The position numbers and the translations under genes are program-made. From NCBI GenBank assembly GCA_017434985.1, contig JAFSFY010000039.1, positions 1 through 36,848 of the forward strand: a DNA stretch of 36,848 nucleotides, written 5' to 3'. This DNA is from Clostridia bacterium. GTDB taxonomy: Bacteria > Bacillota > Clostridia > Oscillospirales > Acutalibacteraceae. This document shows positions 1 to 8,356 of the stretch, piece after piece. Positions within the stretch are counted from its first letter, which is position 1. Each line of letters starts with the position of its first letter. Under the pieces are notes generated by a model. That model did not search any database, was not told the DNA's origin, and worked only from the letters and a program-made list of their open reading frames with translations.

Positions 1-1
1 C

Positions 2-82
2 ATCAAAAAGTGGGCGGTGCAATCGGTGGATACCGTGCACGATACCGCTGCTGACGACGATGACGACGATGACGATATCTAA
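2..82 (+). CDS. C-terminal end of an unidentified protein (possibly YajC)
   Basis: Only the last 26 codons are in the window. The frame reads IKKWAVQSVDTVHDTAAD followed by a run of aspartates and ends DDDDI-stop (TAA at 80-82). An acidic low-complexity tail follows a short basic/hydrophobic stretch. The IKKWAVQSV segment resembles the end of the conserved domain of YajC, the small SecDF accessory protein, and genes of the TIGR04086 type that follow are often found near yajC in Clostridia. That link is inference from memory of gene neighbourhoods. The upstream sequence would settle it. Confidence 0.4.
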   Translation: MKKWAVQSVDTVHDTAADDDDDDDDI

Positions 83-107
83 TCGTCCCGCGTAATAGTA
101 CTACTTT

Positions 108-153
108 CTCCGCAAACGGCATACAGTGGTAACACCTACTTGTGTTTGCGGAG
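108..153 (+). promoter_or_regulatory. Hairpin sequestering the Shine-Dalgarno of the next gene
   Basis: A perfect 10-base inverted repeat, CTCCGCAAAC (108-117) and GTTTGCGGAG (144-153), encloses a 26-base loop. The 3' arm contains GGAG of the ribosome binding site of the gene starting at 164. It is not followed by a U-tract, so it is not a convincing terminator. It lies between the stop at 82 and the ATG at 164 and could limit initiation on that gene. Confidence 0.55.
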
Positions 154-163
154 GGATTTTACT

Positions 164-562
164 ATGAGATCGCATAACGAAAAACGTTTGCCCGTTGGGC
201 GCTGGGTTCGGCCGCTTGCCGTCGGTATGGCGGTCGGACTTCTTGTTTGTCTGGTGTTGTTGGCTGTGTTCGCCGCGGTGATGGCATCGGGCTTGTTGCC
301 TTCGCGGGCGGCCACGCCGTTTGCATTGGCGGCGGCCACGCTCGGTTCACTGTTCGGCGGATTCGCCGCTGCCCGTGTTGCACGTGCGCACGGATTGCTT
401 TTGGGTGCGGCGTGCGGTCTGCTGTTGTTTCTCCTGATCACCGCGGTCGGCTTCATTGCCTTTCCCGAAGCCTCTCCCACGTTGTTGCCGCTCAAAGCGG
501 TGCTCACGGTGGTGGCAGGCGCGCTCGGCGGTGTGTGGGGCGTCAACGTAAAACGGCGGTAA
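164..562 (+). CDS. TIGR04086-like small integral membrane protein
   Basis: A 132-residue, very hydrophobic protein with about four membrane segments: roughly residues 15-38, 44-66, 72-95 and 103-126. Glycine/alanine-rich helices such as GSLFGGFAAARVARAHG and a basic end (VKRR) suggest a compact four-helix protein of the TIGR04086 type, which has no known function. An in-frame TTG exists at 140, but the ATG at 164 is preceded by GGAGGG (150-155) at a usual distance and was chosen. The ribosome binding site is part of a hairpin (108-153). The family call rests on size, topology and Firmicutes context, so it is tentative. Confidence 0.6.
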   Translation: MRSHNEKRLPVGRWVRPLAVGMAVGLLVCLVLLAVFAAVMASGLLPSRAATPFALAAATLGSLFGGFAAARVARAHGLLLGAACGLLLFLLITAVGFIAFPEASPTLLPLKAVLTVVAGALGGVWGVNVKRR

Positions 563-624
563 TCTTTTCGTCATAACCTGTCCTTTGTTTGCATAGGTTG
601 TAACAAAGAAACGGGGGAGTGGCG

Positions 625-1230
625 ATGAAACGGACAAACTCCATACGGCGATTTGCGGCGGGAAACCGCCGTTTGTTGCTTATGGCGGCGCTGATGCTTG
701 GCGGTTATGCAATCGGACTTATGGTGTATGCTTCGTGGGGCGACCGGCTGCCCACCGCATTGACTACCTTGTTGGTGATCGACGGCGTCGAAGCCACGCT
801 GCAGGGCGTCACTGCGCAATTTTTCTCCTCTTGTTTTCAAGCGGTTTGTCTGCTGCTCGTTTTGTTTTTGGGTGGCTTATCCGCTTGCGGTGCCCCGATC
901 GGGTTGCTGGTTCCCGTGTTTTGGGGAATGGGGCTCGGCGTGTCGGCGGCGCATTTGTATACGCAAGGGATACGTGGTCTGCTTTGCGCGGCCGTTCTTC
1001 TCGTTCCGCCGTCACTGTTCAAAGGTGCCGTGTTGTTGCTCGGCGCGGTGCAATCGTGGCAGTTGTCATTGCAATTGGCGGGTCAGTTGTTGCCGCGCAG
1101 TGCCCATATCGGTGGGTTGTGGCAATCGTTTCGCCTGTATTGCGTGCGATTTTTGTTGTTATTGCCGCTACTCTTTGCGGCCTGCGCGTTGGACGTGGGG
1201 TTGCGGCTGTGTTTATTTCGATTTTTTTAA
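625..1230 (+). CDS. SpoIIM-like (stage II sporulation protein M family) membrane protein
   Basis: A 201-residue membrane protein with a basic N-terminus (MKRTNSIRRF) and about five hydrophobic segments. The central GAPIGLLVPVFWGMGLG stretch followed by a PPSLFKGA motif resembles the SpoIIM family, in which a glycine-rich helix pair precedes a conserved P-x-N/x-L segment. SpoIIM of spore formers works with SpoIID and SpoIIP in peptidoglycan remodelling during engulfment, but many distant relatives have unknown roles. A GTG at 619 touches the ribosome binding site GGGGGAG (613-618), so the ATG at 625 was chosen. It appears co-transcribed with its neighbours: 62 bases follow the previous stop and 12 precede the next start. 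Confidence 0.55.
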   Translation: MKRTNSIRRFAAGNRRLLLMAALMLGGYAIGLMVYASWGDRLPTALTTLLVIDGVEATLQGVTAQFFSSCFQAVCLLLVLFLGGLSACGAPIGLLVPVFWGMGLGVSAAHLYTQGIRGLLCAAVLLVPPSLFKGAVLLLGAVQSWQLSLQLAGQLLPRSAHIGGLWQSFRLYCVRFLLLLPLLFAACALDVGLRLCLFRFF

Positions 1231-1242
1231 GGATGTGTGAAT

Positions 1243-2190
1243 ATGGCAGGATTGTTCGGGTTCTTTGACTATACCAAAGCGGGTCCCGGCGTTTCCAAAA
1301 ATGAGCCGAAAAAGAAACGCTTTTTTCAGTTTTGGGAGTTGTATATCCGCAAATTTTTCCGCTTGTGCATTGCGGATCTTTTGTATTTGTTGGTCTCCCT
1401 TCCCGTGGTGACCGGCGGTATGGCCGAAGCGGGGCTTACCTACGTGACCCGTAACTATGTGCGTGAAAAACACGTGTTTTTGCCGGACGATTTCTTCGGC
1501 ACCATCAAAAAGAACTGGAAACAAGCCCTCGGTATGCAGATCATCGACATGGTGGCGACCGCGGTGTTTGCCATTGCGCTTTGGTTCTACGGCTATCCCG
1601 TTTTTTCGGCCGACAGCGGGGACGGTTCCATTCTGTCTACCATCCTGTTTGCGCTGATGATTATGATCACCGTCACGTGGCGCGTGATGCGGTACTACGT
1701 GTATCTGCAGATGATCACGTTCCGTATGACTTTAAAGCAGATCATCAAGAACAGTTTGAAATTCGTGCTCATCTCGCTCAAAGAGAACTTCATCATTTCG
1801 GCGATCCTGCTCGCGATCTATGCGTTCTTGGCGGTGGTTGCGTATCTGTTCCACCCGCTGTCCACCGTCATTGTGATCGTGCTGTTTTTGCTGTTTATGC
1901 CCGCATTCCGTTCGTTCCTGATCCAGTTTATGATCTTCCCCGTCATCAAACGCGTCATCATCGACCCGTATTACGAGGAACATCCCGACGAGGACATTGA
2001 AGCTCGCCGTGATTTGAACATTGAAACGAACGAAGCGGAAGAAAAAACCGACGACGTAATTTTCGAAGACCGTGCCGACAGTGAAACGCCTACCGAAACG
2101 GTCATCCCGAAACAATATTCGGCAGAGGAAATGCGCCGCGCCAAACGTTATACGCGTCAACCCGATGCCGACGATGACGGCACCATCTAA
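1243..2190 (+). CDS. DUF624 (YesL-like) membrane protein
   Basis: A 315-residue protein. The N-terminal MAGLFGFFDYTKAGPGV and the segment FFRLCIADLLYLLVSLPVVT followed by GLTYVTRNYVREKHVF and DDFFGTIKKNWKQAL are typical of the DUF624/YesL family, in which the first helix ends in a LP-x-x-T motif. Further membrane helices lie near residues 90-115, 130-155, 185-210 and 215-245. Residues after about 260 form an acidic, charged cytoplasmic tail ending DADDDGTI, unusually long for the family. YesL-type proteins often sit with carbohydrate or transport genes; no role is proved. The start at ATG 1243 has AAGGA at 1229-1233; a GTG at 1237 is too close to it. Confidence 0.75.
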   Translation: MAGLFGFFDYTKAGPGVSKNEPKKKRFFQFWELYIRKFFRLCIADLLYLLVSLPVVTGGMAEAGLTYVTRNYVREKHVFLPDDFFGTIKKNWKQALGMQIIDMVATAVFAIALWFYGYPVFSADSGDGSILSTILFALMIMITVTWRVMRYYVYLQMITFRMTLKQIIKNSLKFVLISLKENFIISAILLAIYAFLAVVAYLFHPLSTVIVIVLFLLFMPAFRSFLIQFMIFPVIKRVIIDPYYEEHPDEDIEARRDLNIETNEAEEKTDDVIFEDRADSETPTETVIPKQYSAEEMRRAKRYTRQPDADDDGTI

Positions 2191-2204
2191 CGGAGGGAAC
2201 AGTG

Positions 2205-3377
2205 TTGGATATCCGACAAGAATCACTGAAAAAGCACTACGAATGGGGCGGTAAGATCGAAGTTGTCTCGCGCGTGGCGGTGGACACCCGCGAAGATCTG
2301 TCGCTCGCGTACACCCCCGGTGTTGCCGAACCGTGTTTGGCAATTCAAAAAGACGTCAGCAAATCGTACGAACTGACCCGCCGTTCCAATTTGGTGGCGG
2401 TGGTCACCGACGGTACGGCGGTGCTCGGCCTCGGCGACATTGGTCCCGAAGCGGGGATGCCGGTGATGGAAGGCAAGTGCGCGCTTTTCAAGGAGTTTGC
2501 CGACGTGGACGCGTTCCCGCTGTGCATTAAGTCCAAGGACGTGGACGAGATCGTGCGTACCGTGTATCTGCTTTCGGGCAGTTTCGGCGGTATTAACTTG
2601 GAAGATATTGCCGCCCCGCGTTGTTTTGAAATTGAGCGCAAACTCAAAGAGATCTGCGATATCCCGATTTTCCACGACGACCAACACGGCACCGCCATTG
2701 TGGTGGCGGCCGCGCTTATCAACGCCTTAAAACTTGTGAAAAAATCCATCGATGAGGTCAAGGTCGTCATCAACGGCGCGGGTTCAGCGGGCATCGCCAT
2801 CGGTAAGCATTTGATGAACATCGGTGTCAAACATCTCACGTTTTGCGACCGTTTCGGTATTATCGTTAAGGGCGACAGCCATAACAATCCCGCGCAAGAA
2901 GAGATGGCCGCCGTCACCAACCTGGAACACAAAACGGGTACACTGGCGGACGCACTCGTTGGCGCCGATGTGTTTGTGGGCGTTTCGGCCCCCAACCTTG
3001 TCACCGAGGAAATGGTGCGATCGATGGCGCACGATGCCATCCTGTTCCCGATGGCCAACCCCGCGCCCGAAATTATGCCGGATGTGGCGAAAGCGGCGGG
3101 GGCGCGCGTGGTCGGGACGGGGCGTTCGGATTTCCCCAACCAGATCAACAATGTGCTCGCGTTCCCCGGCATCTTCCGCGGTGCGCTGGATTGCCGCGCC
3201 ACCTGCATCAACGAGGAAATGAAAGTCGCCACCTCGTATGCGCTTGCCTCACTCATTCCCGATGAGGAACTGACCGAGGACAACATCATCGCCACCGCGC
3301 TGGATAAACGTGTGGCGAAAGTGGTTGCGGAAGCAGTCATCAAAACCGCCCGCGAAACCGGCGTGGCACGAATTTAA
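2205..3377 (+). CDS. Malic enzyme (NAD(P)-dependent, oxaloacetate-decarboxylating)
   Basis: A 390-residue short bacterial malic enzyme, converting malate to pyruvate and CO2 with reduction of NAD or NADP in the cytoplasm. Visible signatures are SLAYTPGVAEPC with the general-acid Tyr, TDGTAVLGLGDIGPEAGMPV, the metal-binding region IPIFHDDQHGTAIV, and a Rossmann loop INGAGSAGIAIG. The ending VVGTGRSDFPNQINNVLAFPG is also characteristic. There is no C-terminal phosphotransacetylase domain. The start is uncertain: GTG at 2202 and TTG at 2205 both follow GGAGGG (2192-2197). TTG was preferred for spacing. It is the last gene of the run beginning upstream and is followed by a terminator. Confidence 0.95.
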   Translation: MDIRQESLKKHYEWGGKIEVVSRVAVDTREDLSLAYTPGVAEPCLAIQKDVSKSYELTRRSNLVAVVTDGTAVLGLGDIGPEAGMPVMEGKCALFKEFADVDAFPLCIKSKDVDEIVRTVYLLSGSFGGINLEDIAAPRCFEIERKLKEICDIPIFHDDQHGTAIVVAAALINALKLVKKSIDEVKVVINGAGSAGIAIGKHLMNIGVKHLTFCDRFGIIVKGDSHNNPAQEEMAAVTNLEHKTGTLADALVGADVFVGVSAPNLVTEEMVRSMAHDAILFPMANPAPEIMPDVAKAAGARVVGTGRSDFPNQINNVLAFPGIFRGALDCRATCINEEMKVATSYALASLIPDEELTEDNIIATALDKRVAKVVAEAVIKTARETGVARI

Positions 3378-3390
3378 ACAAACGAAATAA

Positions 3391-3426
3391 AACACCCGCT
3401 CGATGCGAGGCATCGGGCGGGTGTTG
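3391..3426 (+). terminator. Terminator after malic enzyme gene
   Basis: Inverted repeat AACACCCGCTCGATGC / GCATCGGGCGGGTGTT with a GAG loop and one G-T pair. Only a short T-rich tail (TTGTCTATCT) follows, so it may be imperfectly rho-independent. Confidence 0.75.
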
Positions 3427-3443
3427 TCTATCTAAGGGAAATA

Positions 3444-3472
3444 TTGACAATAAGTCTTCTTTCTGCTATAGT
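3444..3472 (+). promoter_or_regulatory. Strong sigma-A promoter
   Basis: TTGACA (3444-3449), a 17-base spacer, and TATAGT (3467-3472). Transcription should begin near 3478-3480, just before the attenuator-like leader and about 220 bases upstream of the lipoprotein gene. No other convincing promoter was seen between here and 3700. Confidence 0.8.
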
Positions 3473-3477
3473 CAAAG

Positions 3478-3561
3478 TACAAGCTACGCGTTATGCGCAA
3501 CTTGACATCCGAAATAGCCGTTGATGAGCGCATAACCCGTAGGAGGGTTATGCGCTTTTTT
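3478..3561 (+). ncRNA. Attenuator leader or small RNA (about 80 nt) with three pairing segments
   Basis: Segment A (GTTATGCGC, 3490-3498) and segment C (GGGTTATGCGCT, 3545-3556) carry the same sequence. Segment B (AGCGCATAACCC, 3527-3538) is complementary to both. B:C forms a perfect 12-bp hairpin with a 6-base loop followed by six T residues (3556-3561), a textbook intrinsic terminator. A:B is a 9-bp alternative extended by AAC (3499-3501) with GTT (3520-3522), and would block the terminator. This matches an attenuator for the lipoprotein at 3700, or a free-standing RNA. No known riboswitch class was recognised. Confidence 0.65.
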
Positions 3562-3569
3562 GTGCGTAG

Positions 3570-3588
3570 GGGCGGGGTTTCCCCGCCC
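3570..3588 (+). repeat. Short GC-rich palindrome in the 3378-3699 intergenic region
   Basis: GGGCGGGG (3570-3577), TTT, CCCCGCCC (3581-3588): a perfect 8-bp stem, flanked by GTGCGTAG and GAAAG. It sits nine bases after the terminator U-tract. Similar GTAGGGGCGG-type palindromes are dispersed in some gut Clostridia genomes, from memory. The rest of this gap (3589-3680) is AT-rich and shows nothing else recognisable. Confidence 0.45.
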
Positions 3589-3699
3589 GAAAGAATGAAA
3601 ATGAGTAAAATTTTTTGAAATTGGTGAGATATTCTCCGCCGAAACCGTAGTATATAGGTGAGCGAACAGTAATGTGACAAGCAAAAGGAGGTTGTTCGT

Positions 3700-4851
3700 A
3701 TGAAAATGAAGGTTGTTTTTTTAGGATTGCTGTTGCCAATGGCTATGTTGCTTTCCGCCTGTGGTGAGGGTGGCTCGGTTGTGACCACAACCACCGCGCC
3801 GCCCACAACCACCACAACGTCGGAAACGACCACCACGGTTGAGATAACAACCATTGAAACGACTACCACGGCGACGAGGACGACATCCACCGTTACTGTG
3901 CGAACGACCCTATCGAAATGCAAAGATACAACCACACCAAAGTTTACCACGACAACCACAGCGGCGCCGCCCACAACCACGACGGTTGAAACAACAACGA
4001 CCAGCACCCAAAAAGTTCCCACCGCGACAACGAGAATCGCCACCGCAGTTGAAACAACGACAACCGAAAGGACTACTGTGATTAAAACTCCCATGTGGAG
4101 AACCACAGCTCCTCCATCGTACTCAATGCCCGTTGTGCCTGCCGTTTTTAGGGAAGAGGACCTCCGTACCGATTTGGAGCCGGTGTTAGGCCATCAAGTT
4201 TATTATAGCGCCAGAGAGATGACGGTTCAGGTGAAAAACACGACCGATCGCAAGGTTACCGTCGACCTCGGCACGTATGCCGTACTGAAAAAGAAGGAAA
4301 ACGGCGAATGGGAGTATGTGTATAAAAAAGAGAGCTATCGCCTGCGGGTACTTGAGCCGGAAGAGGTGTTTCAAGGCAAACTTTTTATAGGGCCGTTCAA
4401 TTTTACCAAAGAAATGTTGGACGTGGGCGAATACAAATTGTTGTTGGCGGTGGATGGACAATGGAACGGTGTCGATTTTCGCGTTGTGACACGCCCTACG
4501 CTAAACACGACCGTTCCCTTTCAGTTTTTCCCGCAAGGGCAGCGGTCCGATTTGACAATCACACTGGAAAAAACGGTTTTTACCCTTAATGAAGAATTAC
4601 GCTATTCCGTGAAAAACACCACGGATGACCAACTGATTTTGGAATGTGGAATTATGGAAAAAATGCCCGACGGTACGTGGGAGAAGCGTGAGCCGGGGCA
4701 TCCTTTCGGGCGCACGTTTGTATCGGCAGGTGCCGTATGCGAAAGTTGGGTCTTTCTTGCGGATTGTCCGTTGGAAGAAGGGCACTCGTATCTGCTTGTC
4801 ATTGACACCGGTGACGGCGGATGGATCGGCGCCGATTTTACCGTTGAATGA
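3700..4851 (+). CDS. Lipoprotein with Thr-rich stalk and two Ig-like domains
   Basis: A 383-residue exported lipoprotein. Residues 1-20 form a signal peptide and the lipobox LLSAC puts the lipidated Cys at 21. Residues about 28-140 are a low-complexity stalk rich in Thr with Pro, Val and Glu. Two similar domains of about 100 residues follow, roughly 150-265 and 280-383. Each contains a V/Y-x-VKNTTD motif (VQVKNTTDRKV, YSVKNTTDDQL), a K-x-x-x-G-x-WE motif (KKENGEWEYV, EKMPDGTWEKR), a Y-x-LL/Y-LLV strand and an ending GVDF/GADF. They resemble the bacterial Ig-like domains often annotated in Oscillospiraceae proteins. The function is probably surface display or binding, not determined. The start ATG has AAAGGAGG at 3684-3691. 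Confidence 0.8.
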   Translation: MKMKVVFLGLLLPMAMLLSACGEGGSVVTTTTAPPTTTTTSETTTTVEITTIETTTTATRTTSTVTVRTTLSKCKDTTTPKFTTTTTAAPPTTTTVETTTTSTQKVPTATTRIATAVETTTTERTTVIKTPMWRTTAPPSYSMPVVPAVFREEDLRTDLEPVLGHQVYYSAREMTVQVKNTTDRKVTVDLGTYAVLKKKENGEWEYVYKKESYRLRVLEPEEVFQGKLFIGPFNFTKEMLDVGEYKLLLAVDGQWNGVDFRVVTRPTLNTTVPFQFFPQGQRSDLTITLEKTVFTLNEELRYSVKNTTDDQLILECGIMEKMPDGTWEKREPGHPFGRTFVSAGAVCESWVFLADCPLEEGHSYLLVIDTGDGGWIGADFTVE

Positions 4852-4864
4852 CCGATTGAATTGT

Positions 4865-4895
4865 AAAAAAGCACCTGCCGTGAGGCAGGTGCTTT
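4865..4895. terminator. Bidirectional terminator between the lipoprotein gene and glnS
   Basis: AAAGCACCTGCC (4868-4879), GTGA loop, GGCAGGTGCTTT (4884-4895). On the minus strand it is followed by six T residues, so it is a strong terminator for gltX-glnS; on the plus strand the tail TTTCACTTTTT is weaker. Confidence 0.85.
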
Positions 4896-4901
4896 CACTT
4901 T

Positions 4902-6584
4902 TTATTTCACTTTAAAACTGTCTTTGAGCGACACCGAACGGTTGAACACGGGGTGTTCGTCGGTGCTGTCCACGTTGTCGAGACAGAAGTAGCCGAGCCG
5001 CATAAATTGGAACGCGGTGTTGGCTTCGGCGGGGAGGATGGCCGCTTCGATCTTACAATCGGTGAGCGTTTCGAGCGATTCTTTGTTCATACACTCGAGG
5101 AAATCGCCCTCGCCGCTTTCGGGTTCGGGATCCATAAACAGCGACGAATACAGACGCACTTCCGCCGTTTTGGCGGTGGCGGCATCCACCCAGTGGATGG
5201 TGCCTTTCACCTTGCGGCCGTCGGGCGTGTTGCCGCCACGGGTCTCGGGATCGTAGGTCGCCAAAATCTCGGTCACGTTGCCGTTTTCGTCCTTCACGCA
5301 ACCGGTGCAACGCACCACGTAGGCGGATTTGAGCCGCACTTCGTTGCCGGGGAACAAGCGGAAATAGCCTTTGACGGGTTCTTCCATAAAGTCGTCTTGC
5401 TCCACGTACAACGTTTTGGAGAAGGACACGGGATGCGTTCCGCGTTCGGGATAATACGGATGGTTTTCCATCTCAAAGGTTTCGCTTTGGCCGTCGGGAT
5501 AGTTGGTGATGGTGAGTTTCACGGGGTGAAGCACCGCCAACGCGCGGGTGGCGTTTTCGTTGAGGTCTTCCCGCAAGCAGTGTTCGAGCAATGCCACTTC
5601 CACCGTGCTGGCCACCTTGGCCACGCCCACGCGCTCGATAAAGCTGCGGATGGACGACGGGGTGTAACCGCGACGGCGCAGACCGCGCAGGGTGGGCATC
5701 CGCGGATCGTCCCAACCGGACACGTACCCCTCTTCCACCAAACGGCGAAGTTTGCGTTTGGACATCACCGTGTAGTTGATGTTGAGACGCGCAAATTCGA
5801 TCTGACGGGGTTTGCCGGGCAGATCGGCGTTTTCCACCACCCAGTTGTACAGCGGGCGGTGATCCTCAAATTCGAGCGAGCACAGCGAATGGGTGATGTT
5901 TTCAATCGCATCTTCCAGCGGATGCGCAAAGTCATACATCGGGTAGATGCACCATTTGTCGCCTTGGCGATGGTGGGGCAGATGGTTGATGCGGTAGATA
6001 ACCGGGTCGCGCATATTGAAGTTGCCGCTCGCGAGGTCGATCTTGGCACGCAAGGTCATCGCGCCGTCGGCAAATTCGCCCGCGCGCATACGCGCAAACA
6101 AATCGAGGCTTTCTTCCATCGGGCGGTCACGATAGGGGCTGACGGCGGGATGGGTGAGGTCGCCGCGGTTTTCGCGCACCTGGTCGGGGGTCAGTTCGCA
6201 CACGTAGGCAAGTCCCTTTTTGATGAGACCCACCGCGATGTCGTACATCGTTTCAAAATAATCCGACGCGAAATAAAAACGGTCGTCCCAATCGTAGCCG
6301 AGCCAGTGAATGTCTTCTTGAATGGCATCCACGTATTCCTCGTCCTCTTTGGTGGGGTTGGTGTCGTCCATACGGAGGTTGCAGATACCGCCGTATTTCA
6401 GCGCCGTACCAAAGTCAATGCACACCGCTTTGGCGTGACCGATGTGCAGATAGCCGTTGGGTTCGGGAGGGAAACGGGTGTGCACCTGCATACCCTCACA
6501 ACGACCGCCTTCGGCCAATTCTTCGTCAATGATGTCGTGAATAAAGTTACTGCCGACACCGGCATTTTTTAGTTCTTCAGCCAT
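4902..6584 (-). CDS. glnS: Glutaminyl-tRNA synthetase (GlnRS)
   Basis: A 560-residue class I synthetase that charges tRNA-Gln with glutamine in the cytoplasm. [17 protein letters not shown] holds the HIGH motif at residues 47-50, and [10 protein letters not shown] carries the KMSKS-type loop at 274-278. Downstream lies the two-barrel anticodon-binding domain with [15 protein letters not shown] and a typical ending [13 protein letters not shown]. Length fits the bacterial/eukaryotic GlnRS family. Its gene begins 10 bases after the gltX stop with GAGGAG as ribosome binding site, so the two form an operon. Many Firmicutes lack GlnRS and use the GatCAB transamidation route, so its presence is notable. 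Confidence 0.97.
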   Translation of the reverse strand: MAEELKNAGVGSNFIHDIIDEELAEGGRCEGMQVHTRFPPEPNGYLHIGHAKAVCIDFGTALKYGGICNLRMDDTNPTKEDEEYVDAIQEDIHWLGYDWDDRFYFASDYFETMYDIAVGLIKKGLAYVCELTPDQVRENRGDLTHPAVSPYRDRPMEESLDLFARMRAGEFADGAMTLRAKIDLASGNFNMRDPVIYRINHLPHHRQGDKWCIYPMYDFAHPLEDAIENITHSLCSLEFEDHRPLYNWVVENADLPGKPRQIEFARLNINYTVMSKRKLRRLVEEGYVSGWDDPRMPTLRGLRRRGYTPSSIRSFIERVGVAKVASTVEVALLEHCLREDLNENATRALAVLHPVKLTITNYPDGQSETFEMENHPYYPERGTHPVSFSKTLYVEQDDFMEEPVKGYFRLFPGNEVRLKSAYVVRCTGCVKDENGNVTEILATYDPETRGGNTPDGRKVKGTIHWVDAATAKTAEVRLYSSLFMDPEPESGEGDFLECMNKESLETLTDCKIEAAILPAEANTAFQFMRLGYFCLDNVDSTDEHPVFNRSVSLKDSFKVK

Positions 6585-6594
6585 AGTTATCTCC

Positions 6595-8232
6595 TCACTG
6601 TGCGGCGCTAAGACGCTTAAGCACGGTTTCTTTTCCTAACAGTTGCATAATGGAGCACAAATCAGGGGTGTTGCGCCGTCCGGTGATCGCCACACGAATC
6701 ACGGTGCTCACATCGCCCGCGTGTCCTTTATACGCGTCGGGATTTTTCTTGTATTCTTTCACTTCGGGGCAGAAGCCGAGCGTGGGACAGATACCCTTGA
6801 TGGTGTCAAACCACGCTTGCTTGTCCTCGGCGGGATCGTACACGTCGGCATACGCTTTCAAAATGGCGGCAATATCGTCTTGCGCCAAGTTTTCGGGCCA
6901 CGGATACTCGCTCGGTGCGTGGAAGAAATACTCCACGTAAGCAGGCACGTCGCTCCATTTGGCGAGGTCTTTACGGGGCTTGTTGCCGCCGCGATCGATG
7001 GCGAAAATGCCCTCGGCCACCGCTTTATCCGCTGTCAGTTTCGCGTACAGTTCGGTATCGTGCTGTTCGGCCCACGCGAGCACCTGCTCGGTCACCGACG
7101 CGGCATCCATCACCGCAATCACGTTTTTGCTGACGTCGTTCAACTTATTGAGGTCGAACAGAGCACCCGAAACGCTCATCTTTTTGAGGTTGAACGGGAA
7201 CGCACTGCGCGGTTTGTCGGGATTGGCGCGGCGCCACTCTTCGTAGTCGCTGTTGGCCACCGTGAGCAGATATTCCATCACGCTGTCGGCGGGATAGCCT
7301 TGCTCGGTGTAAAAATGCACCGCGGCTTCGGGGTCTTTGCGCTTGGAAAGTTTGCGTTTGCCGCCGTCGTCCTCTTTCATAATGGGGCTGACGTGCGCGT
7401 ATTTCGGTGCTTTGAAGCCGAGCACGCGGAACAGTTGCAGATGTACCGGCACCGAGGCGATCCATTCGTCACCGCGGATGACGTGGGTGGTACGCATCAG
7501 GTGATCGTCCACCGCGTGGGCGAAGTGATAGGTGGGGATACCGTCGGTTTTGAGAAGCACGATGTCTTGATCGTTTTCGGGCATCTCGATGGTGCCCTTG
7601 ATCATATCGTCAAACTTCACGCGGCGGCTCTCGTCACCGGGGGAACGCAAGCGCACCACGTAGGGTTGTCCTTGCTGCACGCGGGCGAGCGCCTCTTCGG
7701 GCGACAGATCGCGGCAACGGGCAAAGGTGCCGTAATATCCCGTGCGGAGTTTTTGCCCCTCTTGTACGGTGCGGGTGGCATCCAATTCTTCGGCGGTGCA
7801 GAAGCACGGATAGGCCAGCCCTTGCAACAAAAGCGCTTTCGCATAGGTGTGATAGATCACCGCGCGGTCGCTTTGACGGTAGGGACCGTAGTTGCCGCTT
7901 TCTTTGTCAGGACCTTCATAGCCTTCGTCAATGTTAAGCCCATATTGTCGCAAACCGGCCAAAATGTCGGCCGCGCCGCCATCCACTTCACGTTTTTTGT
8001 CGGTGTCTTCCAAACGGAAGTAAAACACACCGTCGGTTGCGCGGGCGGTGAGGTAGTTCACCGACGCGGTAAACAACACGCCCAAATGCAGGTAACCCGT
8101 GGGGGAGGGGGCGATACGCACAACGCGTGCGCCTTCTTTTAACTGTCGGGCGGGATAGCGCGCTTCATAATCGTCGGGCGTGAGCGTCACGTCCGGGAAC
8201 AGCGCTTCTGCCAATTGTTCCAAGGCTGTCAT
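6595..8232 (-). CDS. gltX: Glutamyl-tRNA synthetase (GluRS)
   Basis: A 545-residue class I synthetase. The HIGH-like motif is in [13 protein letters not shown] (residues 42-51) and the KMSKS-like loop is KLSKRKD (294-300). Between them lie [13 protein letters not shown] and [18 protein letters not shown], both GluRS signatures. The catalytic domain starts about 35 residues in, after an N-terminal extension, and the protein is longer than the usual 470-490 residues, as in a subtype found in Clostridia. The start codon is ATG at 8232, preceded by AGGAGGAA. It is the first gene of a gltX-glnS operon with its own promoter. Whether it is discriminating toward tRNA-Glu cannot be read directly, but a partner GlnRS makes that likely. 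Confidence 0.96.
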   Translation of the reverse strand: MTALEQLAEALFPDVTLTPDDYEARYPARQLKEGARVVRIAPSPTGYLHLGVLFTASVNYLTARATDGVFYFRLEDTDKKREVDGGAADILAGLRQYGLNIDEGYEGPDKESGNYGPYRQSDRAVIYHTYAKALLLQGLAYPCFCTAEELDATRTVQEGQKLRTGYYGTFARCRDLSPEEALARVQQGQPYVVRLRSPGDESRRVKFDDMIKGTIEMPENDQDIVLLKTDGIPTYHFAHAVDDHLMRTTHVIRGDEWIASVPVHLQLFRVLGFKAPKYAHVSPIMKEDDGGKRKLSKRKDPEAAVHFYTEQGYPADSVMEYLLTVANSDYEEWRRANPDKPRSAFPFNLKKMSVSGALFDLNKLNDVSKNVIAVMDAASVTEQVLAWAEQHDTELYAKLTADKAVAEGIFAIDRGGNKPRKDLAKWSDVPAYVEYFFHAPSEYPWPENLAQDDIAAILKAYADVYDPAEDKQAWFDTIKGICPTLGFCPEVKEYKKNPDAYKGHAGDVSTVIRVAITGRRNTPDLCSIMQLLGKETVLKRLSAAQ

Positions 8233-8267
8233 AAGGTTCCTCCTGAAAAAACAACAATATATATCTA

Positions 8268-8296
8268 ATATTACATTTTTTGGTTGAAAAAGTCAA
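8268..8296 (-). promoter_or_regulatory. Promoter of gltX-glnS
   Basis: On the minus strand TTGACT (8291-8296), 17 bases, TAATAT (8268-8273). It lies back to back with the trpS promoter, the two -35 boxes being adjacent and partly overlapping in the same 30 bases. Confidence 0.7.
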
Positions 8297-8313
8297 TGCA
8301 AGTGTGGTACTAT
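8284..8313 (+). promoter_or_regulatory. Promoter of trpS
   Basis: TTGAAA (8284-8289), 18 bases, TACTAT (8308-8313). The leader to the ATG at 8357 is only about 35 bases, too short for a T-box or other riboswitch. Confidence 0.6.
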
Positions 8314-8356
8314 AAGAGAAAGATTTTTTGTTTTTTGCAAAAAGGAGCCTACGATT

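Noticed and set aside
3478..3561. Known riboswitch in the leader at 3478
   Set aside because: No preQ1, fluoride, GEMM, SAM or guanidine core was recognised, so it is listed only as an attenuator-like RNA.
3432..4106. Minus-strand frame of 224 codons opposite the Thr-rich stalk
   Set aside because: The Val-rich product is the antisense reading of ACN threonine codons; the plus-strand frame has a signal peptide and a good binding site.
4953..8142. Two long plus-strand frames opposite glnS and gltX
   Set aside because: Both are mirrors of well-supported synthetase genes, with no ribosome binding site or recognisable domain.
8314..8356. T-box before trpS
   Set aside because: The predicted leader is about 35 bases with no T-box core.
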